This document shows, in pieces, positions 25,058-33,992 of a stretch of DNA of 64,000 nt. The notes under the pieces were generated by a model. It did no database searches, was not told the origin of the DNA, and saw nothing but the letters and a program-made list of their open reading frames with translations. The first letter of the stretch is position 1. Every line of letters begins with the position of its first letter. This stretch comes from Candidatus Thermodiscus eudorianus (GTDB taxonomy: Archaea; Thermoproteota; Thermoprotei_A; Sulfolobales; Acidilobaceae). The stretch covers positions 20,103-84,102 of the forward strand of contig WAOW01000010.1 in NCBI GenBank assembly GCA_015521085.1, given 5' to 3'. The position numbers were made by a program, and so were the translations under genes.

Positions 25058-26566
25058 CTATTCCCATTCTATAGTGGCCGGAGGCTTACTAGTGACATCG
25101 TAAACAACACGTACAACCTCTGGTATCTCAGAGGTTATCCTATTCACGATCCTCTCAAGCACATTCCAATCGACCCGGTAGGCCTCGGCGGTCATTGCAT
25201 CATCGCTAGTAACCATGCGTATAGCCACGACGAGACCGTATGCTCTGCGATCCCCCTTAACCCCGGTCGCCCTGGATCTAGTTACTATAGCGAAGTATTG
25301 CCAGAGTCTAGACGCGATTCCTGCTTTCTCGACTTCATCGACTACAATAGAGTTAGCCCTCCTCGCGATCTCTACCAGCTTCCTGTTTATGGCGCCCTCC
25401 ACGCGGACCGCCAAGCCGGGACCCGGTATAGGCTGCTTATAGACCAACTCGTCCGGTAGTCCGAGCCTCTTGGCAATAACCCGGACCTCGTCCTTGTAAA
25501 AGAATCTAAGGGGCTCGACCAGCTTCAAGCCAAACTTCTCGGGCAAACCAGCCACGTTGTGATGGCTCTTTATGACGTCCGCCCCCTTCCGAGCTCCCGA
25601 CTCTATTATATCAGGGTAGATGGTGCCTTGAACCAGGTATTTAGCCCCCGATTCCCTTGCCAAGTCTTCAAACACCCTAGCATATATGCTGCCAAAGATC
25701 TTTCGCTTCTCCTCGGGGTCCCCGATCCCCTCTAGATTGTTAAGGAAGTCCTCCGAGGCGTCTACCACCTGGACGTTAACCCCGATACTCCTTAGGAAAC
25801 GCGTAACCCTTTGGACCTCTCCTTCAGGGTGAAACCCGTGGTCAATGAGTACTGGGATCAAGTTCTCGCCTATAGCTCTATGCGCTATAACCGTTGCTAC
25901 CGTAGAATCTACTCCGCCGCTCACAGCGGCTATAGCCCTCTCCTCGCCGATGATCCCTTTAACCTCTCTAACTAACGCGTCTATCATATTGCCTGGATGC
26001 CACTCTCGCTTGATCCCGGCTATCCTAACCCAGTTAGATAGCAATTCTCTGCCTAGCTCGCTATGCTTGACTTCGGGATGCCACTGAACGCTATAAACGT
26101 GGTCAACCCACATGGCCGCGACGGGACTCCCCTCACTTGTAGCAGCCACTCTCACCCCGGGAGGTGCGTCTAAGACGGCATCATTATGGCTCATCCAAAC
26201 CCTAACCCTAGGCGGGAACCCGTCCAGTATCTCTCTACTGTCGAGTATCCTGACTAGTGTAGGGCCGAACTCCGGCTTAGGAGAGGGACCCACAGTCCCA
26301 CCAAGTACTTTGGCGAGCAACTGGTGTCCATAACAGATCCCTAAGACGTGTTTACCCGAGTCCACTACGGCCCTGGCTATCCTGTCGTGCCTCGCTTGCC
26401 ATACACTTGAAGGGCCGCCGCTGAGGATGAAGCCCGCATAGTCGTCGAGCGCCCTAGTTACGTCCTCGGGATATACCAACTCAGTATAGACGTTAAGTTC
26501 TCGTAGCCTTCTAGATATTAGGTGAGCGTATTGGCCGCCGAAGTCTACGACTGCGACGCGATCCAT
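25058..26566 (-). CDS. guaA: GMP synthase (glutamine-hydrolysing), fused two-domain form
   Basis: 502 residues making GMP from XMP, glutamine and ATP. The N-terminal class I glutamine amidotransferase has the nucleophile in LGICYGHQLLAKVLGG and the His-x-Glu in VQWHPEVKHS. The C-terminal ATP pyrophosphatase has AVSGGVDSTVA, and the protein ends in the canonical DVTSKPPATIEWE. The frame is open to 26716, but MDRVAVVDFGG at 26566 is the family N-terminus, and a TATA-like GGTTAAAAATAAC near 26610-26622 precedes it. It ends 17 bp from the convergent zinc-ribbon gene. Confidence 0.96.
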   Translation of the reverse strand: MDRVAVVDFGGQYAHLISRRLRELNVYTELVYPEDVTRALDDYAGFILSGGPSSVWQARHDRIARAVVDSGKHVLGICYGHQLLAKVLGGTVGPSPKPEFGPTLVRILDSREILDGFPPRVRVWMSHNDAVLDAPPGVRVAATSEGSPVAAMWVDHVYSVQWHPEVKHSELGRELLSNWVRIAGIKREWHPGNMIDALVREVKGIIGEERAIAAVSGGVDSTVATVIAHRAIGENLIPVLIDHGFHPEGEVQRVTRFLRSIGVNVQVVDASEDFLNNLEGIGDPEEKRKIFGSIYARVFEDLARESGAKYLVQGTIYPDIIESGARKGADVIKSHHNVAGLPEKFGLKLVEPLRFFYKDEVRVIAKRLGLPDELVYKQPIPGPGLAVRVEGAINRKLVEIARRANSIVVDEVEKAGIASRLWQYFAIVTRSRATGVKGDRRAYGLVVAIRMVTSDDAMTAEAYRVDWNVLERIVNRITSEIPEVVRVVYDVTSKPPATIEWE

Positions 26567-26663
26567 ACCAGCTAGTGCACCGGTTAGACCCGGGGTACTA
26601 GTCTGGGGGTTATTTTTAACCATTATTCGTAGGAGGTGGCGACGCGCAAACCCGCCTTCACCG

Positions 26664-26735
26664 ACACGATATCCCCCGCGGGTTGCCGCGGCCTCGGGCG
26701 GGCACGGGTCTATCATCTTGATACGGATATCGTGT
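26664..26735. repeat. Perfect 11-bp inverted repeat enclosing two hairpins
   Basis: ACACGATATCC (26664-26674) is mirrored exactly by GGATATCGTGT (26725-26735). The 50 bp between hold a CCGCGG/CCGCGG hairpin with loop GTTG and a TATCA/TGATA hairpin (26711-26723). The element is 72 bp long and lies between the divergent guaA and pepA promoters. It could be a structured RNA, an operator or a cruciform. No tRNA signature is visible. Confidence 0.6.
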
Positions 26736-26800
26736 GCCTATTTATGTAATTACATACCTCTTTAACCAGGCGCACATACCTTTTCCAGTGGCGACCGGCT

Positions 26801-28300
26801 ATGATATACACGTCTCCGCCTGATATAAAGAAGCTTGTAGACGACCCGTTCAAGACCGGTGATACGAAACCAATTATAGTACCGGTACTTCAGGAGGACA
26901 AGAAACCCGTTATCAAGGGGTACGTGGAGAAGCTCGATGAAATGTCAGGTGGCCTCGTCTCTAAAGCGAGTGAATCGCTCTTCAAAGCTGGTAGGGGCGA
27001 AATACACACTCTGCTCGTCGATGGCAGGGTAGTGTATCTAGTTGGTGTTGGAGACAAGGCTGACCACGAGTCGTATCGACGTGCCCTGGCAAAATCCGCC
27101 AAGCAGGTCCTGGATAAGTACGAGGAGGTTGTCCTCGTTCTGGAGGATATAGCCGATAGCGACGTGGCAAGCGAGGCCTTGCTCGGCTTCCTCCTAGGCT
27201 CATATACCCTGGAATACTTCAAGAGTGAGAAGAAGAATAAGCTGAAAGTAGTCCACTATGCTGGAGACGTGGATGAGACTTACGTAAGGGCGCTGGCCGA
27301 AGCCGTTTTCCTAGCTAGGGACGTTGCAAACGCTCCCCCAAACGATCTATACCCCGAGAGATTAGCTGAGAAGGTAAAGGAGCTCTTCTCGAAAACTCCT
27401 AACGTCGAGGTAGAAGTATTTGATTACGAGAAATTAGTCAAGGAGGGTTTCGGAGGCATAGTAAACGTAGGGAGCGGAAGCAGCTTCAAGCCCAGGTTAA
27501 TAATACTACACTACAAGGGGAGCGGGGGAGAGGACAGCTCCGGCAAGATAGCGCTCGTAGGGAAAACCCTAGTCTTCGACGCAGGCGGAATTCAAGTCAA
27601 ACCAGGGCACACGATGACTGACATGTACGCCGACAAAGCTGGTGGCGCAGCAGTCCTCGGAATCATATGGGCGGCCTCGAAGCTCGGGCTTAACATAGAC
27701 CTCTATGGCCTCTTGAGTGCCGCCATCAATACCCTGGACGGAGAGGCGTACCTGCCGAGCTACGTAATCAAGATGTGGGATGGTACCCGGGTGGACGTAG
27801 GGCATACCGACGCCGAGGGCAGGCTTGTGATAGCCGACGCCATCTCCTACGCGGCGAAGGAATTGAACGCAGATATAATCATCGATCTAGCTACGCTCAC
27901 CGGGGCCGCCGTAGTAGCGCTAGGACCATTAATGGCGGCTCTATTCACCAAGGACAAGGAACTCGAAGAAGCATTTAAAGAAGCCTCGGAGAAGACCGGA
28001 GAACTACTATGGCCGCTGCCGATGGCTGACGTCTACAAGCCGCTACTAACCAAGAACGCTAGGCTAGGCGATATAAGCAACGTCGGCGGTAGATGGGGCG
28101 GCGCTATATACGGAGCCCTGTTCCTGGAAAGATTCAGTCACGGGAAGAGATTCGTGCACCTAGACATAGCTGGCCCCGGAATAGGCGGTGGTGAGGCGGC
28201 GTCCATAGCACCAGATTACTGGCCCGGGCGGCACGCTCCCGGCTATGGAGTCCGCCTGGTCCTTGAGGTGTTAAGGAGGCTGAAGAGGGCGGAAGAGTAG
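26801..28300 (+). CDS. pepA: Leucyl aminopeptidase (M17)
   Basis: 499 residues, a dizinc/dimanganese cytosolic exopeptidase. The N-terminal domain is variable. The catalytic domain shows KTLVFDAGGIQVKPG, DMYADKAGGAAV and the hallmark HTDAEGRLVIADAI with metal-binding Asp and Glu residues and the catalytic Arg, then LATLTGAAVVALG. ATG 26801 is the only good start. It fits a peptide-fermenting or amino-acid-recycling lifestyle along with glutamate dehydrogenase. Confidence 0.94.
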   Translation: MIYTSPPDIKKLVDDPFKTGDTKPIIVPVLQEDKKPVIKGYVEKLDEMSGGLVSKASESLFKAGRGEIHTLLVDGRVVYLVGVGDKADHESYRRALAKSAKQVLDKYEEVVLVLEDIADSDVASEALLGFLLGSYTLEYFKSEKKNKLKVVHYAGDVDETYVRALAEAVFLARDVANAPPNDLYPERLAEKVKELFSKTPNVEVEVFDYEKLVKEGFGGIVNVGSGSSFKPRLIILHYKGSGGEDSSGKIALVGKTLVFDAGGIQVKPGHTMTDMYADKAGGAAVLGIIWAASKLGLNIDLYGLLSAAINTLDGEAYLPSYVIKMWDGTRVDVGHTDAEGRLVIADAISYAAKELNADIIIDLATLTGAAVVALGPLMAALFTKDKELEEAFKEASEKTGELLWPLPMADVYKPLLTKNARLGDISNVGGRWGGAIYGALFLERFSHGKRFVHLDIAGPGIGGGEAASIAPDYWPGRHAPGYGVRLVLEVLRRLKRAEE

Positions 28301-28384
28301 TAATCGGGTCTTCAACATATCTTTTTGACTTGTAGAGATTACTGGGAAATATGGTTGGAAGAGTCTGTGGGGTGTGAGACCGTC

Positions 28385-29266
28385 TTGATCTTCGACACTT
28401 GCAAGCCCATCATAGGAGTCGTCCACCTACCCCCGCTACCGGGATCGCCAGCCTATAAGAGGAGGCTTTACCCTGGGCGTATTGGCCGCAAATGGAGTAT
28501 CGACGAGATCTATGAATACGCCGTGGAGGAGGCAAGGAAGTACCAAGAGGCCGGATTCGACGCCGTTATAATAGAGAATTACGGCGACATGCCATACTCA
28601 ATGCAGGCAAATATAGGCGAGGCCGCCTCCATGGCGTCCATTGCACGGGAGGTAGCTAGGAAAGTCGACATACCGGTGGGTATAAACATACTCCGTAACA
28701 GCGGGTACGAGGCCCTCTATGCCGCGTACATCGCCAGGGCAGGGTTCGTCCGAGTGAACAGCCTGTGCGAGTATAGGATCGCGGTTGAAGGCATGCTATC
28801 GCCAAACCTTCCTGCCCTCGCCAAGGCTCTTTCGGAGCTGAACGCCTACGACGCCTTAGAGTCGGGAGCGCTGAGTATACTGGCCGACGTAAACGTTAAG
28901 CACAGCTGGCCCCTTTTGGAGAAAGCGAGCTTGGAAGATCTAGTCCTGGAGTGCTTGTCGAGAGCTGGATTCCCGATAAAGGGTGTCATTGTAACTGGCG
29001 CACGGACAGGCAGTGTACCCTCCAAGGACCATGTGTCTCGGCTCAAAAAGGCGCTCAAGGGTAGGGACGCCTTGCTCCTCGTTGGGAGCGGGATTACCAC
29101 GGAAAACCTCGGGGAGTATTGGAGGCTGGCGGACGGCTTCATCGTGGGGACCTCGGTTAAGCTAGGAGGCAGGACCGAGAACGTGGTGAGCGTGGATAGG
29201 GCCAAGAAGTTTATCGACGTCGTAAAGCGGTACCGGGAAGTGTGGCCCTGCACGAAATCGCGGTAG
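28385..29266 (+). CDS. BtpA/SgcQ-family TIM-barrel protein
   Basis: About 293 residues. The N-terminus CKPIIGVVHLPPLPGSPAY, the barrel segment FDAVIIENYGDMPY, GINILRNSGYEAL, and the C-terminal VGSGITTENLGEYW/ADGFIVGTSVKLGG match BtpA-like proteins (COG0434). These are named for photosystem I assembly in cyanobacteria but are nucleosidase- or aldolase-like barrels elsewhere. TTG 28385 has GGGGTGTGA upstream; an in-frame TTG at 28325 is also possible. The role in a non-phototroph is unknown. Confidence 0.87.
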   Translation: MIFDTCKPIIGVVHLPPLPGSPAYKRRLYPGRIGRKWSIDEIYEYAVEEARKYQEAGFDAVIIENYGDMPYSMQANIGEAASMASIAREVARKVDIPVGINILRNSGYEALYAAYIARAGFVRVNSLCEYRIAVEGMLSPNLPALAKALSELNAYDALESGALSILADVNVKHSWPLLEKASLEDLVLECLSRAGFPIKGVIVTGARTGSVPSKDHVSRLKKALKGRDALLLVGSGITTENLGEYWRLADGFIVGTSVKLGGRTENVVSVDRAKKFIDVVKRYREVWPCTKSR

Positions 29267-29415
29267 CCAGTATAATCCACTGGGATGAAGATAAGAACCC
29301 GGACTTCACAGAGGGTGTCCGATGAAGACTCCTAGTCCAGCAGACCGCCTCGGTATTACCATGCTTATACTTCCTTGAGGGGCCCGGGGCTAGCATTTCC
29401 TGGTGGGTGGATTGA

Positions 29416-29910
29416 TTGTCGGTTGAAGACAAGCTTAACGAGAGTGTGGGGGCCGTAGCTCTGGCACCGGGCGTGGGGGAGGGTTACTCTGGCGAATGGT
29501 ATGAGAAGCTGTCTGACCTCTTTGTTTCGCTTGTCTCAATAGCCGTAGTGGCGGGGGACCCGAGGGACTCCCTGTTTAAAGCGGCCGACGTCTACGACCT
29601 GCTACTCTTTGAAGCTAAGGAGGACATCATCGGCGATGCTAGCAGTATAGTGTCACATCCCCTAGTTGATATACTTGAGTTGACAGAGTGCCTGGGTCCG
29701 GACGCGGTATACAATGTATTGGTTTACGCCCTTAGCTCGCTCCTGGGCAGGGAAGAGCGGGAAATAGACCCGAGCCTTCTACGAGTGTTCGCAGACTGTA
29801 TGGGATGGGAGCATAGGCTTGATACTGCAACGCCGTTGCACCTGGCTAGCGCCATCGTGATGTCGCTTACTGGCGCGCTCAATAAGGCTCTAGTCAAAAC
29901 AGTGAAATAA
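29416..29910 (+). CDS. Uncharacterised helical protein (164 aa)
   Basis: Not recognised. Mostly helical, with acidic N-terminal residues, a hydrophobic helix near 35-50 (SDLFVSLVSIAVVAG) too polar at the ends to be a clear membrane span, and repeated Leu-rich helices. TTG 29416 follows GGTGGGTGG. It stands alone, about 150 bp after the BtpA gene. Confidence 0.55.
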   Translation: MSVEDKLNESVGAVALAPGVGEGYSGEWYEKLSDLFVSLVSIAVVAGDPRDSLFKAADVYDLLLFEAKEDIIGDASSIVSHPLVDILELTECLGPDAVYNVLVYALSSLLGREEREIDPSLLRVFADCMGWEHRLDTATPLHLASAIVMSLTGALNKALVKTVK

Positions 29911-29950
29911 GGCGTGTGCCTCTATGGTGGCCGGTTAAGCCATTATACTC

Positions 29951-29984
29951 TCGCTGGCCCCTTGCATTACCCTTGGGCCAGTGA
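29951..29984 (+). repeat. Hairpin/inverted repeat just before the metallophosphoesterase start
   Basis: TCGCTGGCCC pairs with GGGCCAGTGA (10 bp including one G-U pair) around a 14-nt loop. The 3' arm ends with GTGAGG, the likely ribosome binding site of the gene starting at 29991. Confidence 0.5.
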
Positions 29985-29990
29985 GGACCG

Positions 29991-30755
29991 ATGGGCAGGC
30001 TGACTGTAGTGGAGAGCCATTGTAGCACTGAGGCCCCTATAGCGTCGTCGAGCGATATCCACAGTCCACGCCTCCTGGGTTTGTTTAAGAAGGCTCTCTC
30101 TGAGTATAGCTATGGGGCGTCGTTCTTTGTGTTGGCTGGTGATATTGTTGATAAGGGTGACGTTGATGCGGCTGGCGCTGTCTTCGATCTAATCGAGGAT
30201 AAGTTTAATAATGTAAATATCATCTCTGTTTTCGGTAACGAGGAGTACCATGATAGAGCCTCTGAATTCAAAAAGAGATACCCACATGTAATATGGTTAG
30301 ATGATGATTACAAGGTCCTCGAATGCGGCGACAAGCGGATCGCGTTCGTCGGGACAAGAGGTGCCCTCGAAAGACCGACTAGGTGGCAAAGAAGACACAT
30401 GCCATGGCTAGAGAAGGTCTATGAAGAAAGGCCTAGAGTCGTCAAGGAATTGATAGAAAATGCCAGGAGAGAAGCTGATTATGTAGTCCTAGTCTCTCAT
30501 TATGCATTAACGAAAGCGACTATAATTGGCGAGCCAAGGCGAATCTGGCCCGAAATATATTCGCCGGGGATGGAGCGAGCGCTGATCGAGGCTCGACCTG
30601 ATATAGCAATACATGGGCATGCACACAGGGGTAGGCCTTTCGCCTTGGTAAAGGGGATTAGAGTATACAATGTTGCTTTGCCTGTTAACCGTCGGGTGGT
30701 TCCTGTATTTATTAAAAAGAAATCTACTTTACTTGATTGGCTTGAGCCCGGGTAG
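29991..30755 (+). CDS. Calcineurin-like metallophosphoesterase
   Basis: 254 residues. Metal-binding motifs in order: SDIHS (about 21-25), LAGDIVDKGD, GNEEYHD, VSHYA and HGHAHRG. The usual GNHE is replaced by GNEE, as in some divergent branches of the family. The rest of the active site is intact, so a two-metal phosphoesterase is expected; the substrate is unknown. ATG 29991. Confidence 0.85.
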   Translation: MGRLTVVESHCSTEAPIASSSDIHSPRLLGLFKKALSEYSYGASFFVLAGDIVDKGDVDAAGAVFDLIEDKFNNVNIISVFGNEEYHDRASEFKKRYPHVIWLDDDYKVLECGDKRIAFVGTRGALERPTRWQRRHMPWLEKVYEERPRVVKELIENARREADYVVLVSHYALTKATIIGEPRRIWPEIYSPGMERALIEARPDIAIHGHAHRGRPFALVKGIRVYNVALPVNRRVVPVFIKKKSTLLDWLEPG

Positions 30756-30790
30756 GGCTCTTTCTTTAATCCCGGGATTCGATTCTATAC

Positions 30791-31552
30791 ATGGAATGGG
30801 GTGGCTGGGACACGGGACGATTCACTATCCCTACACGTGGTGTCCTCGCTCTCGTTGCAGGGTTAATCTCCGCGTTGATCCTGTATGTTATTGGATTGTT
30901 CATGGGAGTTAGGATCACCCGTAACATGTTATTATTCGCTTCAAGTATTTTTATTCTGTTAGTATTAGTAATTGATAAGATATCGATCCGTCTAGCGAGG
31001 CTGATCGCGTCCTCCTACGTGCCCGAGAAACCAGCTACCTCCATGGAGGCTAGCGACTACCCGGAGAAAAGCGTATTCCTCCTCGAATCATTTATTAGAA
31101 CAATTATAAAGCCTATAATAGATGTGAATAATATTTACATCCTGGTCACTAGCGGCAGGGAACCGGCGCTGGGGTTTGATGTTAGACGCCCTGAAACCAA
31201 AAAGTGGGGGACTGTAGCCTTCATTGAAGAACACGATGCAATGTACATATCAATTAATAAATATATAGCATATAAAATACTTAATATTATTTATAGGGGC
31301 GATGGCGATAAATTAATCATAGCCGACGAGGCAGAATTATTATTAGTATATAATATGATAAAAGATATATATGAGGCTAGATACTACGTGTCCGATCCAA
31401 TCCTACTAGCATACACAACATATAAGACTATTTTAATGTTAATAAAGGATAATATATTAGACGTGCCCGAGAATCTACTCAAGAAACTGCCCGACGAGCC
31501 ACCTGCTGTCAGAGACCTTGTCAATGAACAACTGCGACTTGAGTTAGAATAG
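30791..31552 (+). CDS. Membrane protein with two N-terminal spans and a soluble domain (253 aa)
   Basis: Two hydrophobic segments (about 17-38 and 45-63) are followed by a 190-residue soluble domain with many Ile, Tyr and Lys residues. No catalytic motif is recognised. The ATG at 30791 lies 35 bp after the metallophosphoesterase, so co-transcription is likely. The middle of the gene is more A+T rich than its neighbours (ATA, TAT and AAT codons), which may mark a recently acquired or fast-evolving domain. Confidence 0.65.
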   Translation: MEWGGWDTGRFTIPTRGVLALVAGLISALILYVIGLFMGVRITRNMLLFASSIFILLVLVIDKISIRLARLIASSYVPEKPATSMEASDYPEKSVFLLESFIRTIIKPIIDVNNIYILVTSGREPALGFDVRRPETKKWGTVAFIEEHDAMYISINKYIAYKILNIIYRGDGDKLIIADEAELLLVYNMIKDIYEARYYVSDPILLAYTTYKTILMLIKDNILDVPENLLKKLPDEPPAVRDLVNEQLRLELE

Positions 31553-31573
31553 CGGGAACTGGGATTAATTGAG

Positions 31574-31648
31574 TGGTGCCGCCGCGGGGATTCGAACCCC
31601 GGACCGCCCGGTCTTCAGCCGGGCGCTCTCCCGCTGAGCTACGGCGGC
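31574..31648 (-). tRNA. tRNA-Phe (GAA), CCA encoded
   Basis: The minus strand folds as a tRNA: acceptor GCCGCCG with CGGCGGC plus discriminator A and encoded CCA (31574-31576), D-arm AGCTCAGC..GAGAGC, anticodon stem GCCCGGC/GCCGGGC with loop CTGAAGA (anticodon GAA at 31614-31616), and T-arm GGGGTTCGAATCCCC. No intron. Confidence 0.95.
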
Positions 31649-31714
31649 CCACGGCGGCCAGTTTAAGGAATACCATGGCTGGTAGATAAATTCCTTGCTC
31701 CCAACTAGGTACTT

Positions 31715-32266
31715 ATGGTTGAGACGATGACGATAATGATATTACAATCTATAAATAAGTCATTTATGTATGAAATAATGCATCTGAGGAAAGCGATTAC
31801 AAACGAGATACCCGGGTCGATCCAGGTAATAACGCCCGGATCCGTCCTAATGCTACCTCTAGACCTGTACGATGCCGGTAGGATGCAATATAACGCTGAA
31901 AAAGTAAATAAATACCTCTATAGTAAGTATAGTGGTGTACTGCGGTCCCCTGGAGTTTACCTTATAGGTATAGTTAATGGCGATGGCTACGTCCGCAACT
32001 TGAATTTCGTATTTGGCCTAGCGACACCACAGCTTAGGGTGGCGACTATCTATTCAAAGCGGATAATGGATGATACAAACCATGGTCTTTATCTTGAGAG
32101 GCTCCTGAAATTAATACTCCACGAGTTCGGCCACCTAGCCGGTTTAGCCCATTGCCAGAACCAGTGCGTTATGAAGTATAGCAATAGCCTAGAGGAGTTA
32201 GACGACAAGCCACCCCGTTATTGTCGCGTTTGCATTGATAAGTTAAGAAGGACTCTAGCGGAATAG
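31715..32266 (+). CDS. amzA: Archaemetzincin (AmzA-type zinc metalloprotease)
   Basis: 183 residues with the complete archaemetzincin signature: HEFGHLAGLAH (136-146) for the catalytic zinc, then a structural zinc site from Cys147, Cys151, Cys170 and Cys173, with the Met of the met-turn in CVMKYS. The family is widespread in archaea but its physiological substrates are unknown. ATG 31715; it stands between tRNA-Phe and archease. Confidence 0.95.
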   Translation: MVETMTIMILQSINKSFMYEIMHLRKAITNEIPGSIQVITPGSVLMLPLDLYDAGRMQYNAEKVNKYLYSKYSGVLRSPGVYLIGIVNGDGYVRNLNFVFGLATPQLRVATIYSKRIMDDTNHGLYLERLLKLILHEFGHLAGLAHCQNQCVMKYSNSLEELDDKPPRYCRVCIDKLRRTLAE

Positions 32267-32275
32267 CCTCATTAA

Positions 32276-32713
32276 TTATATGTCTACGACGAATCTTAGA
32301 ATCCAGCACCCGTCGCGTTTGTCAATGCTCATCTGGGAGTAGGTCATGGCCTTTACAATGGTCCTCTCCTCGTGTCTTTCCGGGTCGAATCGCTCCCCCC
32401 ACACGCTTGAAACTATGCGGTAGCCCCCCTCCCCCTCTGTTATCCTGCAGACCCTGAACAGGGAGAAGACTAGTCCCTCGCTGTCTGTATTGACGAGCAG
32501 CTCTTCGATCCACCTGTAGAGCAGGTTCTCAAGGTCCATTCCTGTAATGTCTATGTCTATTCTTACCCTTGGTTGCACGCCGGAGGTGTCTGTTATAACC
32601 TCGTAGACGCCTAGTCCAGCTTGCTCGAACGCCTCTTCAAGCGTTCTCCCGCTAGCCTCTATTAACACATCGGCTGTGTGTTCTAGGTGCTTGAAGCTTG
32701 GGCACTCCTTCAT
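32276..32713 (-). CDS. Archease
   Basis: 145 residues with the typical HLEHTADVLIEASG N-terminus, central ENLLYRWIEELL and C-terminal VKAMTYSQMSI motif. Archease activates the RNA ligase RtcB, needed for tRNA splicing and RNA repair; it also enhances some tRNA methyltransferases. No rtcB is in this window. It is divergent from nth with about 58 bp between starts. Confidence 0.95.
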   Translation of the reverse strand: MKECPSFKHLEHTADVLIEASGRTLEEAFEQAGLGVYEVITDTSGVQPRVRIDIDITGMDLENLLYRWIEELLVNTDSEGLVFSLFRVCRITEGEGGYRIVSSVWGERFDPERHEERTIVKAMTYSQMSIDKRDGCWILRFVVDI

Positions 32714-32771
32714 CTTCCCGCACCATATTATCCCTTTCGCTGTTATTCCTAATTATGTTGAGGGTGTGGAA

Positions 32772-33446
32772 ATGATAGAAGCTAGTGGTAAAGAGGTACT
32801 AGATATTATGAGAAAAACGCTTCCAGTTAGGGATGAGGACTATGTTGTCCTGGTTGCGAGGAAAATAGAAGACAACCCTTTTTTATTACTTATTTCAATA
32901 ATATTAAGTCAAAATACCTCTGATAAAAACTCGATAAAAGCATTGACTAGATTTATTGAAAAAATCGGGACTAGATGCGGCGACGTCCTTAGCCACGATA
33001 TCAAGAGCATAGAAGAGGCAATCAAACCTGCTGGACTATATAGGCAAAAAGCCAGAACAATATATATATTATCTGAGAAAATCTGTGAAATCGGAGAAGA
33101 CTTCCTAGTCAAGACAGAACCCGGAAAACTAAGAAAGTGGCTCCTGTCTATACCAGGCATAGGCAAGAAAACAGCAGACGTCTTCCTCCAGCTAGTCCAC
33201 AAGGCACCGTACTTCGCAGTAGATACCCACGCCTTTAGGATAGCCAGGCGATGGGGTTTGGTCGGTGAAAAAGCCACATATGACGAGGTCTCCAGGAAGC
33301 TTCTCGAATTCTTTGGAGCAGATAACGCAGAAGAAGCTCATCGCCTACTAATAGCCCTCGGCAGGAGATATTGTAAGGCGAGGAAGCCTAGGTGCAGTGT
33401 ATGTCCGTTGAGGAAAGTATGTCCTTATGCCCGGCGGCTGTCGTAG
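32772..33446 (+). CDS. nth: Endonuclease III (DNA glycosylase/AP lyase)
   Basis: About 224 residues. The helix-hairpin-helix IPGIGKKTADVFL contains the catalytic Lys, followed by Asp in VDTHAFRIARRWGL. The C-terminal C-x6-C-x2-C-x5-C cluster (CKARKPRCSVCPLRKVC) binds a 4Fe-4S centre. It removes oxidised pyrimidines. ATG 32772 follows GAGGGTG; the longer frame from 32676 overlaps archease and is unlikely. The 3' end overlaps the next gene. Confidence 0.94.
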   Translation: MIEASGKEVLDIMRKTLPVRDEDYVVLVARKIEDNPFLLLISIILSQNTSDKNSIKALTRFIEKIGTRCGDVLSHDIKSIEEAIKPAGLYRQKARTIYILSEKICEIGEDFLVKTEPGKLRKWLLSIPGIGKKTADVFLQLVHKAPYFAVDTHAFRIARRWGLVGEKATYDEVSRKLLEFFGADNAEEAHRLLIALGRRYCKARKPRCSVCPLRKVCPYARRLS

Positions 33447-33928
33447 TAGCCAAGCCTAAGAGGGGTAAGTGGTGTTTGGAGGAAGCGTGGGATCTAGCTG
33501 CTGCGATGGGGGGCTATGTTCGATCGACGCCGTTTCCCGGCGTATACCTGATAATGGGCAATGAGATAGCTCGTTATGATAATATTTTGGATGTTGTTAG
33601 GGATTATAGGTTCTCTTTTGCGTCTCGTCTCGTGATCCCGAAGGTATGCGCCAGTATAGGTGGGGCTGATGTAGAGTCTTTGATAGCTTCTAGACTGGCT
33701 TCCAGCCGTATCCAGTCTCCGGTGAGACTAATAGTCGCGCTCCGGGGAAAATCGAAAAAATACATCAAGAAAGATATAATATTATCTAAATTAAATATAA
33801 TATTGAATCGGAATAGCAGTTTCGTCGTAGATATCGAGGGTATAGACGATCTGGTCCTGGCCTCCTGGGGTTATGCTAGGAGGTGTGGTTATGGCTGTCT
33901 CCTCGTAGGCTACGATACTGAAATATAG
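33419..33928 (+). CDS. Uncharacterised protein, possibly THUMP-like (about 169 aa)
   Basis: Not firmly recognised. An alpha/beta protein starting MSLCPAAVVVAKPKRGKW and ending in a GYGCLLVG strand. The late segments (VRLIVALRGKSKKYIKKDI and VDIEGIDDLVLASWG) vaguely resemble a THUMP RNA-binding domain. ATG 33419 has GAGGAAAG just upstream and overlaps nth by 28 bp; ATG 33401 is an alternative. Confidence 0.55.
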   Translation: MSLCPAAVVVAKPKRGKWCLEEAWDLAAAMGGYVRSTPFPGVYLIMGNEIARYDNILDVVRDYRFSFASRLVIPKVCASIGGADVESLIASRLASSRIQSPVRLIVALRGKSKKYIKKDIILSKLNIILNRNSSFVVDIEGIDDLVLASWGYARRCGYGCLLVGYDTEI

Positions 33929-33935
33929 TAGTACC

Positions 33936-33986
33936 GATTACTTCCAGAATGGATGGATACAAGGTATTATAGTCGGCCGGAAGTGA
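33936..33986. repeat. Inverted repeat flanking the cdc6 TATA box
   Basis: ATTACTTCC (33936-33944) and GGAAGTGAT (33978-33986) match as an inverted repeat with one mismatch, on either side of GTATTATA (33963-33970), a TATA box placed for near-leaderless transcription of cdc6 at 33993. A likely regulatory site, perhaps for initiator autoregulation. Confidence 0.45.
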
Positions 33987-33992
33987 TAGTGC

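Noticed and set aside
26567..26716. N-terminal extension of GMP synthase
   Set aside because: It covers the intergenic inverted repeat and promoter; the family N-terminus begins at 26566.
29267..29415. Possible C/D box sRNA from the repeated GATGAAGA motifs
   Set aside because: No CTGA box D at proper distance on either strand, and the spacing between the two motifs is wrong.
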